A DNA stretch of 64,000 nt from Cohnella hashimotonis (lineage in GTDB: Bacteria > Bacillota > Bacilli > Paenibacillales > Paenibacillaceae): the NCBI RefSeq assembly GCF_030014955.1, contig NZ_JAGRPV010000001.1:1984001-2048000 (forward strand), written 5' to 3'. The notes under the pieces were generated by a model. It was not told the origin of the DNA, did not search any database, and saw only the letters and a list, made by a program, of their open reading frames with translations. Below, one piece after another: positions 60,598 to 64,000 of this stretch (positions within the stretch are counted from its first letter, which is position 1; every line of letters starts with the position of its first letter). The translations under genes and the position numbers were made by a program.

Positions 60598-62447
60598 CGA
60601 TGCTTAAAACATTTGACGCAGGCAAGCTGACGAAAGAACACGTGGGACAGTCCGTCGTACTGAACGGGTGGGTACAGGGCTGGCGCGACTTCGGGGGCAT
60701 TCTGTTCATCGACCTCCGCGACCGCAGCGGGATCGTGCAGATCGTATTCAATCCCGAATTTTCCGGCGACGCGCTGGAGCTGGGCGGACGCGCGCGCAAC
60801 GAATACGTGCTCGCGGTGAAGGGCAAAGTCGTCGAACGCGATCCCGAGACGGTGAACGCGAACCTAGCGACCGGCGAGATCGAAGTGCAAGTGACCGAAG
60901 TCGAGATCATGAACAGCGCCAAGACGCCGCCGTTCCCGATCGAGGACGGCGTCGAGGTTGACGAGTCGCTGCGTCTGAAGTATCGCTACCTCGACCTGCG
61001 CCGTCCGGAGATGCAGCGTACGCTGTACCTGCGCTCCAAGGCGACCAAGGTATTCCGCGACTTCCTCGACGAGAACGGCTTCCTCGACGTCGAGACGCCG
61101 ATCCTGACGCTGAGCACGCCGGAAGGCGCGCGCGACTACCTCGTGCCGAGCCGCGTGCATCCGGGCGAATTTTTCGCCTTGCCGCAGTCGCCGCAGCTGT
61201 TCAAGCAACTGCTCATGATCGGCGGCATCGAGCGCTATTACCAGGTCGCCCGCTGCTTCCGCGACGAAGATCTTCGCGCAGACCGCCAGCCGGAGTTCAC
61301 GCAGGTCGACATCGAGACGTCGTTCCTGTCGCAGGACCAACTGCTTGGCATGATGGAAGAGCTGATGGCGCGCCTGTTCCGCGAAACGATCGGCGCCGAG
61401 ATCGAGACGCCTTTCCAGCGTCTCACCTATCACGACGCCATCCACAAGTACGGCTCGGACAAGCCGGACCTGCGCTTCGGGCTCGAGATCGAGGACGTCA
61501 CCGATATCGTCAAGACGAGCGAAGTCAAAGTATTCGCTTCGGTCGCTGCCGGCGGCGGCGTGGTCAAAGCGCTTAACGCCAAGGGCTGCGCGAGCTGGAG
61601 CCGCAAGGAGCTCGACGACCTGCAGCCGTTCGCCGCCCGCTACGGCGGCAAGGGCATCGCCTGGATCACGGTCAAGGACGGCGAATGGAAGGGGCCGATC
61701 GTCAAGTTCTTCAAGCCTGAAGAAATAGCCTCGCTGACCGAGCGTCTGGGCGTCGAAGACGGCGACCTGCTTTGCTTCTCCGCCGACAAGCTGAAGACGG
61801 CCGCCGACGTCATGGGCAACCTGCGTCTGAAAGTCGGCCGCGATCTCGGCCTGATCGACAACAAGAAGTTCAAGTTCCTGTGGGTCGTCGACTTTCCGCT
61901 TCTCGGCTGGGACGAAGAGGGCAAGCGCTTCGTCGCCGAGCATCATCCGTTCACCCGTCCGCGCGACGAGGACGTCGCGTTGTTCGATACCGATCCGGGC
62001 GCGATCCGCGCGCAGGCGTACGATATCGTTCTTAACGGCTATGAAGTCGGCGGCGGCTCGATGCGGATTTACCGCCGCGAAGTGCAAGAGAAGATGTTCT
62101 CGGCGCTTGGCTTCACGCTCGAAGAAGCGAAGGAACGCTTCGGCTTCTTCCTCGACGCGTTCGACTACGGCACGCCGCCGCACGGCGGCATCGCCTTCGG
62201 CCTCGACCGCCTGATCATGCTGCTGACCGGCCGCACGAACCTGCGCGAGACGATCGCCTTCCCGAAGACGGCGAGCGCGACGGATCTGCTGACGGACGCG
62301 CCTTCGGGCGTCGAGCACAAGCAGCTCGAGGACCTGCACATTCGCCTCTCGGCCAAAGCCCTCGCCGCCCAAGCGAAGGCAGCCGCGCCGGCCGAGCAGT
62401 CCGAATCCGAAGCCGGCGGCGAAGAGCCGGCTGCCGCCAAGGAATAA
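60594..62447 (+). CDS. aspS: Aspartyl-tRNA synthetase
   Basis: 617 residues. An N-terminal OB anticodon domain ([32 protein letters not shown]), class II motif 2 ([20 protein letters not shown]), a bacterial GAD insertion domain (residues about 300-420) and motif 3 ([15 protein letters not shown]). A C-terminal Ala/Glu-rich tail of about 30 residues ([20 protein letters not shown]) extends beyond the usual end. ATG 60594 overlaps the hisS stop, and GAGGGG is 8 bases upstream, so both synthetases share T-box control. Confidence 0.97.
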   Translation: MTMLKTFDAGKLTKEHVGQSVVLNGWVQGWRDFGGILFIDLRDRSGIVQIVFNPEFSGDALELGGRARNEYVLAVKGKVVERDPETVNANLATGEIEVQVTEVEIMNSAKTPPFPIEDGVEVDESLRLKYRYLDLRRPEMQRTLYLRSKATKVFRDFLDENGFLDVETPILTLSTPEGARDYLVPSRVHPGEFFALPQSPQLFKQLLMIGGIERYYQVARCFRDEDLRADRQPEFTQVDIETSFLSQDQLLGMMEELMARLFRETIGAEIETPFQRLTYHDAIHKYGSDKPDLRFGLEIEDVTDIVKTSEVKVFASVAAGGGVVKALNAKGCASWSRKELDDLQPFAARYGGKGIAWITVKDGEWKGPIVKFFKPEEIASLTERLGVEDGDLLCFSADKLKTAADVMGNLRLKVGRDLGLIDNKKFKFLWVVDFPLLGWDEEGKRFVAEHHPFTRPRDEDVALFDTDPGAIRAQAYDIVLNGYEVGGGSMRIYRREVQEKMFSALGFTLEEAKERFGFFLDAFDYGTPPHGGIAFGLDRLIMLLTGRTNLRETIAFPKTASATDLLTDAPSGVEHKQLEDLHIRLSAKALAAQAKAAAPAEQSESEAGGEEPAAAKE

Positions 62448-62479
62448 CCGGATCTTAAGGCCAAGGGAGGAGCGATCCT

Positions 62480-63238
62480 ATGCTGCACCAGTTCTCGCGC
62501 ACGGAGCTAGCCATCGGACCCGAGGGACTCGAAACGCTTAAGGGGAGCACGGTCGCCGTGCTCGGGATCGGGGGCGTCGGCGGCATCGCCGCCGAGGCGC
62601 TCGCCCGGTCGGGTATCGGGCGTATCATCCTCATCGACAAGGACGTCGTGGACATCACCAACGTCAACCGGCAGATCCACGCGCTCACGACGACCGTCGG
62701 CCAGCCGAAGGCCGAGCTGATGCGCGACCGTATCAAGCTGATCAACCCCGAATGCGACGCGCTCGCGCTCAAGATGTTTTACACCGAGGAGACGTACGAA
62801 GAGCTGTTCAAGTATCCGCTCGACTATGTGGTCGACGCTTCCGACACGATCTCTTACAAGATTCACTTGATCAAGCAATGTCTTGAGCGGCGCATTCCGA
62901 TCATCTCGAGTATGGGCGCGGCCAACAAAACGGATCCGAGCCGGTTCCAGGTCGCGGACATCTCCAAGACGACTGTCGATCCGATCGCGCGCGTCATCCG
63001 CACCAAGCTGCGCAAAGAGGGCATTAAAAAGGGCGTCAAGGTCGTCTTCTCCACGGAGGATCCGATCAAGCCGCGGGAAGACGTGACCCAGCGAATCGTG
63101 CCGGATACGGCGCCGAAGGAAATCCGCAAAGCGCAGCAGCCGCCGTCCAGCAACGCCTTCGTGCCGCCTGTCGCCGGGCTTATCATGGTGAGCGTCGTAT
63201 TCCGCGAATTGGTAGAGGCGGGCAGAACCAAAGAATAG
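62480..63238 (+). CDS. tcdA: tRNA threonylcarbamoyladenosine dehydratase TcdA
   Basis: 252 residues. E1-like (ThiF/MoeB) fold with nucleotide motif LGIGGVGGIAAEALARSGIG and DKDVVDITNVNRQIHAL; the later SSMGAANKTDPSRFQVADISKT and C-terminal PPVAGLIM match TcdA/YgdL/YrvM. It uses ATP to cyclise t6A37 of tRNA to ct6A. AAGGGAGG (62463-62470) precedes ATG 62480. Located after aspS as in B. subtilis (yrvM). Confidence 0.95.
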   Translation: MLHQFSRTELAIGPEGLETLKGSTVAVLGIGGVGGIAAEALARSGIGRIILIDKDVVDITNVNRQIHALTTTVGQPKAELMRDRIKLINPECDALALKMFYTEETYEELFKYPLDYVVDASDTISYKIHLIKQCLERRIPIISSMGAANKTDPSRFQVADISKTTVDPIARVIRTKLRKEGIKKGVKVVFSTEDPIKPREDVTQRIVPDTAPKEIRKAQQPPSSNAFVPPVAGLIMVSVVFRELVEAGRTKE

Positions 63239-63280
63239 TTATTGTCATTCATTAACCAAACCGGAAAGCAGGAAGACCAT

Positions 63281-63326
63281 AGCCTTTTGCGGACGCCTTG
63301 ATTCGGCGGTTCGCAGAAGGCTTTTT
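63281..63326 (+). terminator. Intrinsic terminator after tcdA
   Basis: AGCCTTTTGCG (63281-63291) pairs with CGCAGAAGGCT (63312-63322) with one G-T pair; T residues run from 63322 to 63326. Confidence 0.85.
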
Positions 63327-63420
63327 GCTTTTCCGGTAAAAGAAAGGGATTGTCCGCAGCCGATTTTTCACGCCTGGCGCCCATTTGTGCCATTGTCCCT
63401 GTCACTCCGCAGTTGTCCTT

Positions 63421-63428
63421 CATACACT
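63421..63428 (+). promoter_or_regulatory. Possible sigma-E/sigma-K -10 element before the coat-like gene
   Basis: CATACACT matches the sigma-E -10 consensus CATACAhT at all eight positions, 32 bases before the coat-like ATG, but no good -35 at 14-base spacing is visible (TGTCACT). Mother-cell expression is therefore only suggested. Confidence 0.35.
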
Positions 63429-63460
63429 GGATCATCCTTGTCGCATGGAGGTGTAGAGTC

Positions 63461-63931
63461 ATGAGCAAGCAATCGTCCGCCAACAAGAAAAACGTGCTGC
63501 TCTCATCCGGCTACGGCAAGCTGCATCCCAAAAAGCGCCGTAAGCACCCTAAAAAATGCGGCTGCAAGCCGCATCGGAAGCATCGCGACGACCACCACAG
63601 CCATCGCAGCCATCATAGTCACCGGAGCCACCGAAGCCAACACCATTCGCGCTCTGGCGCGGCACCTGTCCGTCCGGAGCCGATCGATCCGGTCGGGGAA
63701 GGGCTCGGCGGTCTCGGGGGCCTTGGCGGTCTCGGCGGGCTTGGCAGTCTTGAAGGCGGTCTCGGCTGGGGAGGAGAAAACGGTGGGAGTTCGCTCGGCG
63801 GACTCGGCGGAATCGGCGGTCTCGGCGAACCGGGATCCGGCCGCGACGGCGACCATCACTCGTATTCGGGCTCGCATTCGCACCGTTCCGCAAGGACGGC
63901 ATCCGCAAAACGCGGACGAAAAAATCGCTAA
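63461..63931 (+). CDS. His/Arg-rich, Gly-Leu-repeat protein, probable spore coat component
   Basis: 156 residues. A basic N terminus (KLHPKKRRKHPKKCGCKPHRKH) leads into His-Arg-Ser triplets (HSHRSHHSHRSHRSQHHSR, about residues 48-66), then a Pro patch, then GGLGGLGGLGGLGSLEGGL and a second Gly-Leu tract, ending in a basic Ser/Arg tail. No known enzyme domain. The HSHRS tract resembles the basic repeats of CotG-like coat proteins, and the Gly-Leu tract resembles the Gly repeats of the SafA-like protein here. GGAGGTG (63447-63453) marks ATG 63461. The assignment is by composition, not homology. Confidence 0.55.
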   Translation: MSKQSSANKKNVLLSSGYGKLHPKKRRKHPKKCGCKPHRKHRDDHHSHRSHHSHRSHRSQHHSRSGAAPVRPEPIDPVGEGLGGLGGLGGLGGLGSLEGGLGWGGENGGSSLGGLGGIGGLGEPGSGRDGDHHSYSGSHSHRSARTASAKRGRKNR

Positions 63932-64000
63932 AAGCAATATTAAGCGCGAATGTCACGAAGCTGTCGCACGGGGACTGTCTAAAACGTTCGCTGAAAACGA

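Overview
The window is chromosomal, densely packed, GC-rich DNA from an endospore-forming Firmicute, most likely a Paenibacillaceae member of the Cohnella/Paenibacillus type. This is inferred from the many sporulation genes (spoIIB-like, spoIVFA/FB, spo0B, safA, bofC, spoVB, a SpoIID-domain protein), a gene order that follows the Bacillus subtilis maf-radC-mre-min-spoIVF-rplU-obg and safA-bofC-ruv-queA-tgt-yajC-secDF-recJ-apt-relA-hisS-aspS segments, frequent GTG/TTG starts, and ruvC, which B. subtilis lacks. No rRNA, tRNA, insertion sequence, prophage or CRISPR array was seen.

Layout. 1-4.9 kb: folC end, murC, a large SpoIIB-like SPOR protein behind a strong sigma-E-type promoter, DUF4321, maf. 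5-14.4 kb: cell shape and division (radC, mreBCD, minCD, rodA), the spoIVFA-spoIVFB pro-sigma-K processing pair and an RNase E/G. 14.4-18 kb: L21 leader, rplU-prp-rpmA, a membrane-anchored Spo0B and obgE. 18-22.7 kb: an amino-acid operon (ACT regulator pheB, hom, thrB, pheA, ilvE). 22.9-24 kb: an SPFH protein with a small ribbon-helix-helix protein. 24.2-34.6 kb: SafA-like spore protein with long repeats, bofC, ruvC-ruvA-ruvB, DUF393, SpoIID-like protein, queA, tgt, yajC. 34.6-35.1 kb: a non-coding region with 24-bp tandem repeats and hairpins. 35.1-39.6 kb: PAP2 protein, TIGR04086 protein, DUF421, spoVB, comN. 39.6-45.8 kb: secD, secF, CDF transporter, recJ, apt. 45.8-54.3 kb: an insertion relative to the Bacillus order, in which a MacAB/YknXYZ-type efflux operon sits between two response regulator/histidine kinase pairs. 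54.4-63.2 kb: relA, dtd, a tiny ORF, ferredoxin-NADP reductase (minus strand, Fur-type box), T-box-controlled hisS-aspS, tcdA. 63.4 kb to the end: a His/Arg-rich, Gly-Leu-repeat, coat-like protein.

The most interesting signal is regulatory. Three separate sites (upstream of the first response regulator, upstream of the efflux adaptor, and an orphan site near 57.6 kb) each carry four TTCAnC-like hexamers in exact 11-bp phase. In all three the -10 element begins 15 bp after the start of the last repeat, which is the layout of an OmpR/PhoB-family activated promoter. This predicts that the first two-component system controls itself and the neighbouring efflux operon, or that a PhoP-type regulator acts on all three. 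Other points: a probable AUU start codon for mreC, sigma-E and sigma-G type promoters before spoIIB-like, spoIVFA, spoVB, bofC and a 47-residue ORF, and repeat-rich tracts inside the SafA-like and efflux adaptor proteins.
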